From contig WACJ01000183.1 in assembly GCA_008973525.1 (NCBI GenBank), forward strand, positions 1 through 64,000: DNA of 64,000 nt, given 5' to 3'. The position numbers and the translations under genes were made by a program. Below the pieces are notes generated by a model. That model saw only the letters and a program-made list of their open reading frames with translations, did no database searches and had not been told where the DNA came from. This document shows positions 10,400-24,150 of this stretch, one piece after another. Numbering within the stretch: the stretch's first letter is position 1; each line of letters begins with the position of its first letter. Origin of the DNA: Stenopsyche tienmushanensis (Eukaryota > Arthropoda > Insecta > Trichoptera > Stenopsychidae).

Positions 10400-10590
10400 T
10401 TAAGGGACGTTTCTACCTTGTTGTTTTTTTTACATCTTCGTGTATCGGAAAGAACCAATGTTTAAGAATACATTTAATAAATTTCAAGTCAATATAAATG
10501 AAATTCGCAAAGTTATAAGCCGACGAGGAGAAGCTGTGCTTCGCGAAGCTGAGGGAAGAAGATACTTTAACCTTTTCGTGAGTACTTACG
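10400..10590 (+). mobile_element. D-family TTAA element, left part only (D1)
   Basis: Starts TTAAGGGACGTTTCTACCTT and then follows D2 and D4 (TCGGAAAGAACC, AATGTTTAAGAATAC, AAATTTCAAGTC). Similarity is lost near 10590, so only the left 190 bases of the element remain. Confidence 0.75.
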
Positions 10591-10620
10591 GAAATATCCG
10601 TTTTGACCTTCACTATTCAG

Positions 10621-10825
10621 AAAGAGCACTCTTGTGCATTGAAGCTCCGAGGCGGACAGAGACAGAGAGAACTTAGCGCAGTTCGGGAGACTGAGACGGA
10701 TAGCTTCTTCATATGCATCGCATGATTGTATAGATCGTTAAACCCAAATTTATCCACTTATAATGATTTCGATTTCAAGTGTGTTATTTTTTTACGCAAA
10801 GAAACGACCGAATATTGTGTGTTAT
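10621..10825 (+). repeat. dispersed repeat family E, copy 1
   Basis: The core runs from an AGAGCACTCTT motif through GACAGAGACAGAGAGAA, GATTGTATAGATCGTTAA and CCCAAATTTATC to the end motif TTTACGCAAAGAAACGACCG and AATATTGTG. Three other copies were found at 34931-35135, 37136-37256 and 52625-52790. No coding capacity or clear termini were recognised. Confidence 0.7.
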
Positions 10826-12297
10826 CGAGAGTGTTTGTTTATTTAACTTCTTGCTGTTCTTCGCTGCATGTTGAATGAGTCTTTGTCCAATTATCATTTC
10901 CTTCTAAAGGAGGAGCACTTGAATCGATTTTTTGTGCATTGTTTATGTAAAGAAATGAAGTGGTCTTGTATGCACTATCAAGTGCTCATTTACAATTGAC
11001 TCTGCCTCGAATTGAAGATTATCTTACGCTGATTAGGAGCTGACAGAAAGTAATCGGTGTAAAGCGATTATGACATCAACCAATCATCCAATCGATCTCA
11101 AAATTGTTCATATTATTTTCCGATAAAATAATTTAGTCAAGCCTTAAAAGTTTTACTGTCGATTCAGTGTATTTAATTCTCGTTTCGTAAATTCGAAACG
11201 TGTGTATATAATACTTGGCCAGAAAAGACTTCGTGTATAAATATTTAATTGCATATCGCGAGGGGCAAATATTGAATGTGCAACTTATTCAAATTCACGG
11301 TCGGTATGCTAAAACAAGCATTCGCTTGGCACAATCTGCAAATGGTTTTGAAAAATTTATCAGTCGGACGTTTTGCATATCGCACTATGGCGATCGCATT
11401 TATGACGTTGGTTATTAGCGGGTATTAAAAACGTGACATTTCAGGCAGTGCTTTTATTTATGCCCTTAAAAATATGCAGAGCAGAGGGTTGCACCGCATT
11501 GCTTTGCATAAAATTTGCTTATAATTACTGCTGCATTTTGCAGTTTCGCAACGCCACAATTAATTTATACGGCACCGAAGGATATTATGGCAATTATCGT
11601 AATTAAGGACTTACATTTTGCGAAAGTGTACGGCAATATTTTTGCTCAAGACTTAATTAAAAATGTGCGGCGTCAAAGCACCAGTAATGGAATTTTAAAC
11701 CCAAGACTTTGTAACGAGGGCGTCTTCCATTTATTTATTATTTGAAACGACATGATTGCAATTTTTTGCCTATGATGACGTGGTATATCAGTATTATTTT
11801 AAGGAAGGATTACGTATCTCAATAGATTATTGATATTTTTTCATTGAAGCCTTCTGATATCGTCGAATGAATGAATTCTTCTGGAAGTTGTAGGATTATA
11901 GTATGGGAGGTAGCGATATTATTTGTGTAATTGTTCCCAGATCCTTAAGAAGGGGGTGACAAAGCAGACGACTGGGCTAATGAGAGTTCGTAATCGTTCT
12001 GTAGACATGTTCGGGTATGGCGACCAATCGTGAGGCGCTCATTCGTCTTATCAGCGGTCCGAAAAGCGGACCGGATGGACACACAGACTTTATAGTCACT
12101 AGGTCCTCTTTTGAGGATTTTTGCAGCATTTTCGGAGATAAGTGGCATATCCGGGGCCTTTTTTTAAAGCTAATTTACATAGGTGGCTCGCACCAAATTA
12201 GGCCGCGAACGAGTCGAGGGGAAATCTACCCATAAAAATTATATTTTTATGAATCTTACTAATATATGCATTTTTAAAAAAAAACAACAACCATCTT
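10826..12297. other. noncoding stretch with two distinct islands
   Basis: Bases about 11160-11760 are rich in ATTA, TTTATG and TTTGCAT-type words and read unlike the surrounding repeats. Bases about 11940-12235 are CpG-richer and contain the inverted repeat GGTCCGAAAAGCGGACC at 12056-12072. A 21-bp palindrome CATAAAAAT-TAT-ATTTTTATG lies near 12231-12251. The modest open frames here match no family I recognise; enhancer function is possible but unproven. Confidence 0.35.
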
Positions 12298-12335
12298 CTA
12301 TACGTTAGGTCGGGTACTTTTGGGACTATCTTCGT
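12298..12335 (+). mobile_element. solo terminus of mariner family F (copy 3)
   Basis: GTCGGGTACTTTTGGGACTA is the reverse complement (with small differences) of the F terminus at 343 and 1448. It stands alone with no transposase nearby. Confidence 0.5.
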
Positions 12336-15202
12336 ACATTATTTAAAAATATACATTATAATGATATTTAATATATTACATTTATAATAGTATTATTTAA
12401 GTAAAAAAGTGGATTTCCATGGGGAGGGGGCGCAAGTCAGATACTTGCCACAGGTGCTTCATACCCTCGTTACGGATCTGATTGTTCCTACAAAGCTGAT
12501 CATCTCTAATTTTGTGGTTTTGATATTGTAAATAGCTTAAGATATTAACATCCATAGAACTCTCGAAATCTTTCAAACTTTTTGATACGTGAAAATTTTT
12601 CCAATAATCTGGATTTAAGCTTGAATATCTATTAAAAAAATCTAAAACTAATCCACTACATCAATACTTGATTGCTCAATATTTGTCTAGATGTAAAAGT
12701 AATTAACGAATTTGATCAAATTCAATTACAAAAGTCTTTTCTATAATATACAGCACTCTTTGAACGAAGCAGACGTAAATGTTGTATCAACTTTTCGTTA
12801 TCAGATCAGATTGGTATCTTCTTTCATTCAAGTCAAACAGTTGATGATTTGATAACATACGCAAGTTGATCCTCCGAAGCTAACAAGTTGAAACGCGAGG
12901 ACATCAATAAGCACAAGTGGACACAAGCAATGCCATTAAACTACCGCAATGAATCATTCCGGACAACGGATGATCAAAGAGAGGATGCTTCATATGTCAG
13001 CGTGCTATAGTTTCAAAATCCTGTCCGAACTCATTTTTAAATTGAAGCAATGTGACTGAAAGATAAACGCACTATAAGCATGCTGAAATATTGCATACGT
13101 GTACTTTATCATCCGTAATAAAATTAGTTCATCATTCGACATGCATTTCAATAAGTTTTGACACTCATGAAGACTTTGATAATGAAAATTTTGCTATTTT
13201 AAATATTGTTAGTATGTAAATATACCCTAGCCTTAATTTAATCAGTAATTAAAAATAAAAATATTATAAACTAAATCAATGCAGGAGTTTTTAACGTCAA
13301 ATAGATTGTGTACCTTAACGCATTTAGCCATATTTTGTTGAGTTGAATTTAGCGATTGAACTCAAGATTTAGTATCAGAAAGGAAGTCACATTATTTTCT
13401 TTTAATTTTCGCTCACAGTTTTTCCTTGGAAGGCTCTAAATTGTTCTATTAGTCCAATTATAGTGTGATTTTCGACTTATTAAGCTTATTTGTGATCTGA
13501 ACAACTTCTTTAATAACAATATCATGGATATTGCTGTATGCTGTATGTTTAGTTACAACATGACAATATAAGTTATCTTCTGATAACTAAACTACTGATA
13601 TTAGAAGCACGAATTGCTTTATGTAGAACGCAATGAAACAATTTTAACTGAGGATTAATTTATTTTTTTAATCTTGCACAAAGTTCCGATGGTGCATCGT
13701 CAGTACATCAATTCCAAGATAAAACTTCTTCTTTAGAGTACCAAATTGTAGATTGGTTGATAAAAAATTTCTTCGATACGATTCGTCAATGCAGGTTATA
13801 TAAATCAGTGCTCCCCAACCTTTTTACACCAACAAGTGTAAGTAGTGGGCCCAGCAGTTTAACTAACAAAAATATGTTTAAAAATTCCTATGAAATAATT
13901 CAAAGATTAAATGCTTTTCATTTGATATTAATGTATATATTTAATTCAGAAAAGAGCTGCAATTTCATTGAGAAAACAATGTTTCGAGGATATGGAGTAT
14001 TAAATTTATTGTATTGTCCTTTATTGTATTATTGGCGTATGCACACTTGAAAAACTTGTACGCAGTGTTATTTTACTCATGATTCATTACGCGAAAAAAA
14101 GTCCTGCAATCCAATGAATAGAGAAATGTATATTGAAACCTTGACAAAACACAACACGTGCCCTGAGACATTTGAAAACAATGGGATCGAGAGTGAAAAC
14201 GCGTTATACCATTCGGTAACAATGAATCATTTAAGAGCAGTGTTGTTGCCCTTTTCATTCGTCATCTCGTTAAAAACGGGTCTTCATGCCTGAATTTCTG
14301 TGAATTATAAACGCAAATCACTTTTATTGGATGTATGAAGTTGCATTTAGAGGGCACACGTGGCAGGGTGTGCGCCGGAACAGGCCGACGTGGTGTCACG
14401 GACCCCTGCTTCGAAGTACGACGGTCATGGATATTCGGTATGGTCTGGTTCCTCTTCAATTTAATGTCTTTATTAAATAACAAATAAATTCGAGGAGGAA
14501 TAATACAGGCTTCCATTGATATTGTTACATTCGTGCATGGTATTTGTTTTTGTGAGTAGTCCCGGGATTCAGAAATTGGACTCGTAACTCAATCATCTTG
14601 AGCTCAAATCTATACGTGTGATAGTCTGATAAAAGGTCAAAAATTATTAAAAATTTAGTTCAATTAATTCAAAATGGAACCAAATATACAAACGAACTTT
14701 TCTCGGGATCAAACCAATACATTATTTTCATAGATCATTATTATCTTGGTTGAAAAATAGTATTTCAATTATTATTTATAGATAGCTCTGCCTGACTTTA
14801 TTAATCATTCATAACATATTAAAAAGTATGAAATCTTACTGCGATATAATCGATCTTAAATATTTATTCTTCAGATTTTTCAAAATTGTTGATTTGGTAG
14901 TTTTTCTTCGCCTTGTCTGCATTTGAATGGAAATTATAAAAAATCAGGATCAATTACATCATAATAATTATGAAGATAGTATGAATATATTTCTAGAGAT
15001 TTATCATATTAATTTTCAATATATGATGAATCTAATTTGATTATAAGATACAAATAAATTAAACCTTTAAAAATAAGCTACAGATGTGAGGAATTATACA
15101 TAGATACAAGAACAAATCAAAGCGATAGAACACATGTGCTTTATTGTTATCAAGACAAAAAATACAATTTTTTTCCCGCAAATTCTTATTTTCAGTTGAA
15201 AA
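12336..15202. other. AT-rich noncoding stretch
   Basis: No exon or complete element was recognised. A hAT-type terminus (CAGTGCTCCCCAACCTTTTT at 13806) stands alone. Bases about 14330-14420 are G+C-richer. The remaining open frames are short and without family motifs. Confidence 0.4.
13806..13870 (+). mobile_element. solo hAT-type terminus
   Basis: CAGTGCTCCCCAACCTTTTT resembles the CAGTGnTCCCCAACC end seen on hAT/Charlie-like elements. No partner end or duplication was found. Confidence 0.35.
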
Positions 15203-15285
15203 CAGGGCTTTAAATTGAAACGAAACGATAAACCGATAAAACCATAATTTTTGCCCGAACAAAAATCGGTTCGAAAATATTGATC
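15203..15285 (+). repeat. hAT-like terminal fragment
   Basis: CAGGGCTTTAAATTGAAACG followed by AAACCGATAAAACC and AAAAATCGGTTCG resembles the other CAGnGCT fragments. It abuts D2, which may have inserted here. Confidence 0.35.
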
Positions 15286-16015
15286 TTTAGGGACGTTTCT
15301 ACCTTGCTGGTTCAAAATATCTCTTTTTTCTATGTGTATCGGAAAGAACCTATGTTTAAGAATACGTTTAATAAATTTCAAGTCGATATAAATGAAAATC
15401 GCAAAGTTATAGACCGATGAGGAAAAGCTTCGCTTCGCAAACCTAACCTGAGAGGTGAAAATTTAAACGCGTTTTTTTTTAAACTACTTTTTGTAAGCTC
15501 ATGGAAGTTCTCCCACACGCCCTAAATGAGCATTCTTTATGAAATTTGGCAGACACGTCTATAATAAACGTTTTCATCGTATAGACTACAATCATATAAA
15601 AATAATAAAAGGTGTTTATTTAATGAACAAAAAACTATTAAAAAAGTTTGTAAAAACTCAATTATTTTTTCAATCGCTCATTATTTTTTTATTTTTCAAT
15701 ATTTCTTCTTAATTCTAGTCTAAGCTATACACAATATTATAATAAATAAAATAATGTTTAATTTTTTTGCGGAAAATTCTCTGTTTACGACTTAAGACTT
15801 CCATGATGAAAAATGTCATCGCTCGCGCACCGACATACGAGGCTCCCCCCACTCCCACTATCATACTTTGTCAAACTTTAAAAAATATTTTTATGTTCAA
15901 TAAAGATCGCCAAGTCAACATACTTAATATCAAAATTCTATATTTAATACTTTTCGCATAAAAAAATGTTAAAAAACCGATCACTAAGGCCCAATAAGGT
16001 AGAAACATCCCTTAA
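15286..16015 (+). mobile_element. D-family TTAA MITE, both ends (D2)
   Basis: The left end is TTTAGGGACGTTTCTACCTT and the right end (reverse complement) TTAAGGGATGTTTCTACCTT, so the element is 730 bp with inverted termini and TTAA-like borders. The interior shares the left 350 bases with D1 and D4, and a tail (TTCTTCTTAATT, GTCTAAGCTATACAC) with D3 and D4. It has no coding capacity and contains the ACGCGTTT palindromic core also found in family A. Confidence 0.85.
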
Positions 16016-18309
16016 TGCTTTCTGAATAGTTCAAATTCTGGGTTTGTTCCCTCGTTGCGCAATTTTTCGACATTCGACGCTTTCTCCGCGTCGCGTCGAT
16101 TGTCCTTATATTAGGTCTGCTCCGAATGTTCTAGGACTGAAAAATGTATTACATTTCGCCGTAGACATGATGATTTTATGTTTTTATTTTCAAATGATAG
16201 ACATTTTTTAGAAGGAAATTTCTATAAATTAATTATAAATTCTTAGCCCCCACGTATAGGAAGCAAAAATGGAAAATAATACGTTAAATAACGAATCATT
16301 AATAATTAAAGACACTAAATTCGACAATATTTTTGGTGTAGATGTTTAAAAATGAAACAGCTGGAGCAAAACTGAAAACTGGTAATAATGTTATGAACGT
16401 AATAGAAAACGGGATAGAAAACTTGCTGGGGTGATTATGTTTATATTGATTTGTCTAAAATAATTGCAACAATAGAATGAGATGGAAAAATAAATGATTT
16501 TTTTTAAGAATAACATAATATTTAACAATATAATTTTGCAACAATTGTCGTTCATTTTCGGGAAAAATTAGATAATTCAATATAGTAATGTTTCAGAAAT
16601 TCTGTTCCTATGAAAATTATATGAGACTATATCGTCTATTCTTCTTTTCAATGCCTTCACTTTCTATTATCTGTTGTTCATTTTTCACTTTCATCCGTCA
16701 ACCAATAGCCCCACGGCATTAAAACTCCGGAGTCGCATCTCCATGACAATTCCAAATCCAATCAGGACGATTCGACAGTCGAATTCATTTCAGAGATGGT
16801 TGTTTTTTATCCAAAAGAATGGGAGTCACCGTAACACCCGATGGGGGTTTCCTCGTTTCCATTTTCGCTATCATCCTCCCCTCCCGTGTGCTTCTGTCGT
16901 GTGTACCGGAAATGGAAGTGACGTGTGGCTCCATCGTTCCACGCCGGAAATTCATAGATTAGTCATATCGTGCTCTGTAACAAAGTACAAACTGCAGACA
17001 CCCAAACATAAATTCGGCAATAACTCTTATCATGCGAATGGCCGTCGGTTATCAGCTCCTCGCATTATCGCCTGAAATTAAGCCTTAGCCTTAATTATGA
17101 AGAGGATCCCTTTTCCGAAACGAATAAAAAAAAACTCCTCCCAAAATCAATAATAGCTAATACATTACCAAATTAAAACCATCAAAAAATATCACTGCAC
17201 TAATTGAGGACGACTATATTTTAAAAACATTATCAAATTCAAACACAGATATCACTGCAAACATTTCATGAATTTATTTTAGCAAAGGTACGAACCACGA
17301 CGCTTATTACAAAACGAAATAATGGTAATTTTAATTGCGGTTCAGGAAGACGGTTTATGACGGACGTCGACAGTTTTACAATTTCACCGCTAGATGGTAG
17401 TAACAAAATAATATTATTAGACTATGACAATAATTCACGACCATAATCTGCACAATTGGAAGACAATATTATAATTTACCATTGAAAAATGAGTATTTTG
17501 TTCATAAATATTATTTGAAGAAATGCCTGAAATTCAGATGAAAAATTATTAATTCTATTAATGCTGCGATGAAATCCGAAAACGTCCATATTGTGGTTAA
17601 ATTATGAATTTATATGACTTCATCATGTAAATCTTATTTTTTTAAGCAGATGTTGTAGATGGAAAAAATCAACATATCGCTTCAATATATCCAGGCTCTG
17701 TTTGAACAAAAAATATGCAATATATGTCACAAGAGCATCGAGAATGGATGCCATGTCGTTTTCGCATCATTCTGTGGTGGTTTATTCGCCAATCAAATTT
17801 ATAAATCGGTCTCATCCATACGTCAAAAGTTCGCTCGTGAAGATCGGAGCTCATTGCAAATACGAAACGAAGCATCGGTATTGATTCTCTGGGAAGGCTT
17901 TATAGTCTGAAATAAGCCCGCTCGTAGGCCAGGTCGGTAATATCGCTGTAGATATCTCTTGCGTGTATCAAAATATGTAAAAGATCTGGCGGATACATGT
18001 AGGCGCGTATGAAAGGTGCTTTATTGCGTCGGTTATATCACATCTTACACTGGAGAGCCTTAACTATCTAACGAATAGACATTTGTGAAGGGGGCTGTGA
18101 GGGGAGGGGTACGAAAATGGGTGACACCACTGATACCCCTGGCAGGCCTGTCCAAGTTCCGTTTAACTTTTATATACATAAGATCCATTATTATCCAATC
18201 AAATATAGCATTTATATCATGCAGCTAGATGTTTTTCTAAGCGAGTTCTCAGGTTGGAAATAAATTTAAATCTGAAAGTCCTGATTTGGGTATAAGTAGC
18301 AAATATATA
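16016..18309. other. noncoding stretch with possible regulatory islands
   Basis: Bases about 16670-17090 and 17650-18130 have higher G+C and CpG than their flanks and lack repeat signatures. A mariner-like terminus (TTAGGTCTGCTCCGAATG) at 16113 is unpaired. Open frames at 16674-17075 and 17659-17910 lack recognisable motifs or splice context. Confidence 0.35.
16670..17090. promoter_or_regulatory. compositional island, possible enhancer
   Basis: G+C-richer than its flanks, with a CCAAT-type CAACCAATAG near 16697 and a TGACGTG motif near 16918. There is no repeat match in the window and no recognisable protein. Regulatory role is inference. Confidence 0.25.
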
Positions 18310-19630
18310 GGAAGAGATAATTAGGAAGAAATATTTTTAAAAAAATAGTGAGCGATTGCAGAAAAATTGTGTTTTTACCAACTTTTTTGTAGTTTTTAGT
18401 TCATTAAAACAAAAACAGTTCTATTTTTTTGGATGATTGTAGTCTATACGATGAAGACGTTTATTGTACACGTGCCTGCCAAATTTCATAAAGAATTCTC
18501 ATCTAGGGAGCGTGGGAGTACTTCTATGAGCTTGAAAAATGTAGTTTCGAGAAAAACGCGTTTAAAATTGATCCGAAGTTTATGTGCAAATAAAATTAAA
18601 AGTTTGATAGTTACACCTAATCTGCTATACCAGAAGCATAGAGGATACCTTTCGTTTCTTTAAAAAAGTATTCTTCAGCTGACTTCTTCAGTCTTTGAGT
18701 CAATCTTGTCTGTTTTGTTACTGCGGAATGTGCAGCGTCAGCTTTTTTCATGCACACCATATTCCTTCTGTTCGCAATTATTTTTGTTTGTGGTCCAATT
18801 GTGATCTCCATAATTTCCATTATATGCAGTAGGAAGGTGATACCTTCGTTAAAAATACATTCAATAAAAGTTCGATAGTTTTTTTTTTCAAGGAATAATA
18901 TATTTTGTAGCCAAGCGCCTGAGGGCATCGATGAAACTTTCGTTATTATTTTGTGTATGTCCGCCTAGACAGCGTTGCAGCAGATCGTATGATGATATAT
19001 TTGAATGTATAAGACGAAGGAGTTTCTGAAGCTCAGTTGCTAGTGGTTGTTCGTGTTTGAAACCATGGGATTTGAAGGTTTTTGTATCCCCGTCGCCTAT
19101 GTATTTGGCGTATTTTAAACCTCGAAGCTGCTCGGATCATGTGAACATTTCGATAATACCATCGACTATAATTTTTCCAGGACTCCCATGTGTGCTTTCC
19201 TATGTGGCCAGGTTACTCATCTTTTCTCGCAATTAAATTTTCTTGTTTTAAACATTTTATACCTCGGTTTTAACTTTGAAAATCGTCCGTTACTCTTTGT
19301 GCTTATAATCATACTGAGGACGCTTTTTGTTCCGCAATAGATCTTTTACTGGCCAATTAGGTATTTTCAATGAATATAGACAATACGAATTCCTAAAATT
19401 TTGCTAAAATTGATACAATCCTAGCCCGCATTTGTTGCGACTTCATGCCGACCCAAGCAAGCGCTCTGTATTTCATATCTGCTCCAGCTTCCCTTCCTTG
19501 GCCTATAACTTTGCGAATTTTATTTATATCGACTTGAAATTTACTAAACGTATTCTTAAACGTTGACTCCTTCGGATACACGAAGAAAAAAAATTGTTTT
19601 GTTAACTAACAAGGTAGAAACGTCCCTTAG
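18310..19630 (-). mobile_element. D-family long copy with Mutator/Kolobok-like transposase (D3)
   Basis: The right end is the D terminus (AACAAGGTAGAAACGTCCCTTA, read inverted). The left side matches the far tail of D2 but its terminus is missing. Between them lies a decayed minus-strand transposase, making this the copy closest to an autonomous D element. The A-family transposase fragment belongs to the same protein group. Confidence 0.85.
18617..19581 (-). pseudogene. Mutator/Kolobok-like transposase relic in D3
   Basis: In N- to C-terminal order on the minus strand: VDINKIRKVIGQGREAG near 19500 (compare the usual ...MRLIGKG...), LKYAKYIGDGDTKTFKS at about 19069-19125 (GDGD holds a catalytic Asp in this family), LLQRCLGGHTQNNNESF at about 18929-18995, and a C-terminal tail with NEGITFLLHIMEIMEITIGP and MKKADAAHSAVTKQ. 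Stops and frameshifts occur between blocks. The order and spacing agree with the family; the superfamily name is from memory of conserved blocks. Confidence 0.8.
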
Positions 19631-22600
19631 CTTTTCAAACTTGAATATGGATCGATAACAACATTATAAAAACATATAATAGTGTTAAGATTACAGTATT
19701 ATCAAGCAAATTCTGCTAATGTATGATAAATATCGCAAAATATGCTAAGACAAAAATCAATCAAACTTTCTTTATCGAACCGAAAAAACCGATATATTCG
19801 AATCGGTTCAATTCAATATTGAATCGATTTATCATGTGTTTGAACTAGAAAGATTTATATTCTTACTTGCAGCAGAATCCATCGCAGATATTCTTAGTCT
19901 AGAATAGAGCTTATGCAGCGAAACGTTAAAACTACCCCAACTACCAAAACAATGTTTTCTAGGATGATAAAATATTAAGTTAAAAATATGTATTTTTTAA
20001 CACAGCAATATTTGCGAAATTTCAAGCTTTCAATTATCAATATACAGTCTAGATTTCTTTGGATTTTATCTATTTGAAATCTATTACAATCTGTGAACGC
20101 ATTAGGATCTTGACATTATATATGTAAACATATTTTACGGCTGCAAATTGTTCATGAACAACTTAATCCTTATGTTGTTGGCGGAAATTTGTTTGCTATT
20201 TTCCACTCTCATGTTTGAATGCGCTAACGTATAAACAAAATGTGCTACAATGTTAAATACTGATCCTCCGACGAACAGAAACTATTCATATTCGATCATA
20301 TATTTGAATCATTCCCAGAGGGTCTAATAACATTTTGAATTGCTTGAATTCGTTCGTTTAATTGCTTTATTGATGTGCCCAAATGTCATGTGTATTTAAA
20401 GGAAATATTTTTGATGGTAATATTATTTTTTTAAATTATTATTAGGGGGCTGGTAGCCCCTGACTAGAGACGAAGTAATACCCAAAGCATTGGAATACAT
20501 CAGTATGTGAAGCAGGCGCGCCCGTACAGAAGATGATTGTAGTGATTAGCACCAGTGGCGAGAGGGTGTCGGCTGCTGTCTCTTTCTTTCTTATAAAGCC
20601 AAACCTGAAAAGAGGATGAGGTGATGATTGCTGCGATTAGAGCCGCCGTCAAGTGGTTCAGGGGGTACGCCTTAGTACATCCCCGTTAGTGATTCTCAAA
20701 CTTGGCTTCGCGAAATATTTTCTATGAAAGAGTTTAAAAATATTGAATAACTTGAGACATATCCGACTATTATGTGATTTTGAAAGAAATCCATTTATTC
20801 CAATTTTATTTTCACAATTACTGGTGCTAAAACTGGTCTAAAATTCAATGCTTGAACAAGCAAAACCAGCAAATAAAATCGAGAATGTTCTACGTTGGTT
20901 TTGGACCGCGTCATGTCTACCCTTAATAATAAGATAATGTTTATGACACAAAAATAACTCAAAAGAGCATACAAAAATAATGGATTTCTTTCGGGAGAGC
21001 CTAATATTAGTGCCTTGACTAATTCACATGAAGGATACAATATTTTTACGTGTGGATTTTACATTGTCTTATGATATCTTTTAAATGGGATTTTTTGGAT
21101 AAAAGAAAATATCAGTAACTAATCCATTATTTCAACCCTTTGTGGTTGATTATTTAATCAATGATATATTTATATGTTGATGGAATATAATAGATGTAGC
21201 GATGCTGTGAATTTTTTTCCTGTATAAGACACGGCAATCACTAAACATTCAAACTTCTCGAGGGCCTACTCACTACACACCCCATCCTCGAACGCCACTC
21301 TCATCCCTATTTTCCCTAACACCCGGAACGCCAAATTCGCTTTAAAGCTTCAGACGGAATCTTCAATGGCAAATAAGCATTTATTTATACTTCCATCGAG
21401 TACTCTTCACAGTTCAGACCGAACTTAATAAAAAAGCCTGAATACTCTAATCCTGTTTCAGATCTCACAATCAAATTTGTCTTCGTTTTATTATTTTTTT
21501 ATCTCAATGCATTTTTCAATATATTTGTTAGTTATTTGAATATTCTTTGATATTTAAAACAATGATAAAAAATATTTTTAACCAGTAATATGAAATCATG
21601 GCATCAATATGACATTAATTGTTTTCGTCATCAGCATTCAAAATCAGCACTCATGTCTACTGCCCAATTGCACATCAATTTGAAGGAATTAATATTTAAT
21701 GAATTTTCATAGCAACATCCTTAGAGCAAATAGTAAGTAATCAAAAATTGATTTGCATTCTACGTAACAAAATTCCAAGCAATCGGACAAAGGAAATTGA
21801 ACTCATCTTGTTCGATAGTTGAAATTGAACTGTCAACAGCGGTGCTTCCCAAACCGAAATGCAATTGCCGTAAAACGAATCAATATAAATATGCATTGAT
21901 TTGATTCTTATTTTTTGTAAAAGTAAAGGCTCTCAAACTAGAACATCATATTTTGTTAGTAAAGTGTTCGTTTTTAATGATATCGGTTGTATATCTTATT
22001 CTTAAAATGCTAAATATGTTACCAGATATAGGTAATCTCTATGATTTTTTCTCTCTCTAGAAATAACGGTCTTTTTTGGTGATTTCCCATTGCTTAAATG
22101 ATTAGGAAATAACTCATTGTACGCCAAAAAACAATTTTTATTTAAAAGATCAAAAATACAAACACATTTATAATTAAGATTTTTTGCAGAATGTATTATA
22201 CAACGTCGTCTAATATCTTCGAGCAATGTTTGTTGTTCCGTCCGTTCTCCAAGTTCTTTGTTTGCTATGAAGAATAGCAATTTAGTTCACGGCAGTCCAA
22301 TAACTCTTCAGCACTTTTAAATACCACTGATTGCGTCACTTGCAAAAAATACGATATTTTTACCTGGTAACTTCTTAACAGATGTAACTTTAATAGAAGC
22401 ATTTCTCTGTACATCTTCATATTGTAGAGCTTTTTCATATAGATAAAATTTCCATTAACACATGCAAATAAAAATGATGTTTCAAGTTTGCAAGAGCGTC
22501 GAATTAAAAAATGTTTTATTTCTTAAATGACGTTTATACGAAATTGCAAAATGTGAACTATACACGCGAAACTTTGGTTCCATACGCCGTTTTTAATGTA

Positions 22601-22838
22601 GCCGTTGATACGAATCGACAACCTCTCCGTGACAAGTGGATTGTTCAATTGCTAGTTTTACATCTTTGTTTAATACAATGATTTATCATCTTTCAATGCA
22701 AGAAAACTTGTTCTCATGCGAAATTATTTATTGAAGTATAAACTGAACTTGCGCCTCGATAAATTGAAATTCATTCATACATAAAAATAATTCTATAAAT
22801 CGTAATTATTAGATTATAACAACAATAATATTGCAATA
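19631..22838. other. AT-rich noncoding stretch
   Basis: Contains a hAT-like ACCGA-rich fragment at about 19745-19835, a small GGGGCT-GGT-AGCCCC hairpin near 20446, a G+C-richer patch at about 20450-20690, and a solo GTGATTCTCAAACTTGGC sequence (20691) resembling C-family ends. A minus-strand frame at 22002-22280 has no recognised relatives. Confidence 0.35.
22002..22280 (-). pseudogene. unrecognised coding-like frame
   Basis: A 92-codon frame containing KELGERTEQQTLLEDIRRR followed by NYKCVCIFDLLNKN. Its amino-acid composition is less AT-biased than the chance frames around it. I see no domain, no splice borders and no paired repeat. It may be a decayed mobile-element protein or chance. Confidence 0.2.
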
Positions 22839-23590
22839 CACTCAAACCTCTTTTTGTGCGATTTCGAAGTTATGCGGTTTTTTTAAAGCAATTTTTTTTA
22901 TTTCATAAAGATTACTACTTTTTTCAACACGGTTGGCATCATATCTCAAGTTTTAATTAATTCATTTACCTTAAACTAAATACGAATATTTTCTATATAA
23001 TCCTCTATTATTCCTGCCAGATTTATGTCAAAATTTATTTTTTAACTATTTAAAAAAAATTAAAACTGTGACAAAATAAGGCCAAAAAATGACTTGACTG
23101 AATTTTTTTTAAGCAGTCACCATTTTGGGATTTATTTTTTTGAGTTAGGGACTATAGTGACATCTTTACTAATTATGAATTATATTGTTGAAAAGAGAAA
23201 ATCTACACAGAACAATGATGACATTGGCACTGGGTATACTATTTCTTCCGAAGAAGAGAGCGATTTTAGACATATCGAAAATCGCAAAGAAAATTATCAT
23301 ACAGCGATGATAGTTAATAATTAAAATAATTAGTATTTCTCTAGTAAATGTCTGGAATTTGAGATACCAGATGTTAGACATTCCTTTAAATGTTACCAAA
23401 AATGCTATTTTTTAATTGCCTTATTGTTTTCCTGTTGGTTTATTAACTTTTTTTATGCGATTTTGGATAATTTTTATATAGCTGTTTCGAAGTTATGCGG
23501 TTTTTGAAATCACTTTTTCTATGTAAGTCATAGCTTTTTTGTGCGATTTTCTGCGGAACCCATCTTCAGCACAAAAAAGTCTAAGTGGAC
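22839..23590. mobile_element. pogo/Tigger-type MITE (ATGCGG family)
   Basis: The left end CACTCAAACCTCTTTTTGTG follows TA. The right end, read inverted, is CACTTAGACTTTTTTGTGC. Both ends continue into TTCGAAGTTATGCGGTTTTT subterminal repeats. The same TATGCGG sequences flank the Tigger relic at 56966-57535. No transposase is visible inside. Confidence 0.65.
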
Positions 23591-23639
23591 TCTAATAATA
23601 ATTAACGTACACTACTTGTAGTCAAATAACTGAAACAAA

Positions 23640-23700
23640 AATTAGCTTTGTAGAAATGGGTCCAAAATTTCGGCCGCTGTCCCCCATTTTAATAGTCCGA
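23640..23700 (+). repeat. dispersed repeat H, copy 1
   Basis: TTAGCTTTGTAGAAATGGGT and AAATTTCGGCCG are shared with an inverted copy at about 38155-38215. The similarity runs for about 55 bases with scattered differences. Confidence 0.5.
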
Positions 23701-24150
23701 TTGCATCATGTTGACTGAATGTAGAGGATTTGATGAAACTTCTCAATTGAACTCTCTAAGATTTTTCTTGGATATTTTTGCCACATGAGGATAACATATC
23801 ATTTAATAAAATAAATTTGGGATCGTTCTTTAACAATTCCGTTTAAAAAAATCCTACGGACTTATTGAGCTGTGTGTTATATTGATATGATGAAATTTGT
23901 ATCCCTTTCCCTCGATCAATTTAGGATATTTTTATTTTTCTGGTAAACTTTTTTACTCGATTCCAATACCACTAAATATATGAGACTATAACATTTGATA
24001 CAAAGTATTGTAAAATAGAAGACTCCTTAAATTTTATCAACGAGCACACACAGATCTCAAATTTGAGGCATGTTTGAGTGTATTCTTTCGAGACACTTGC
24101 TCTTTTTTACGCTTAGTATTGTTGTTATAAACCATTTCTCGGTGATTATT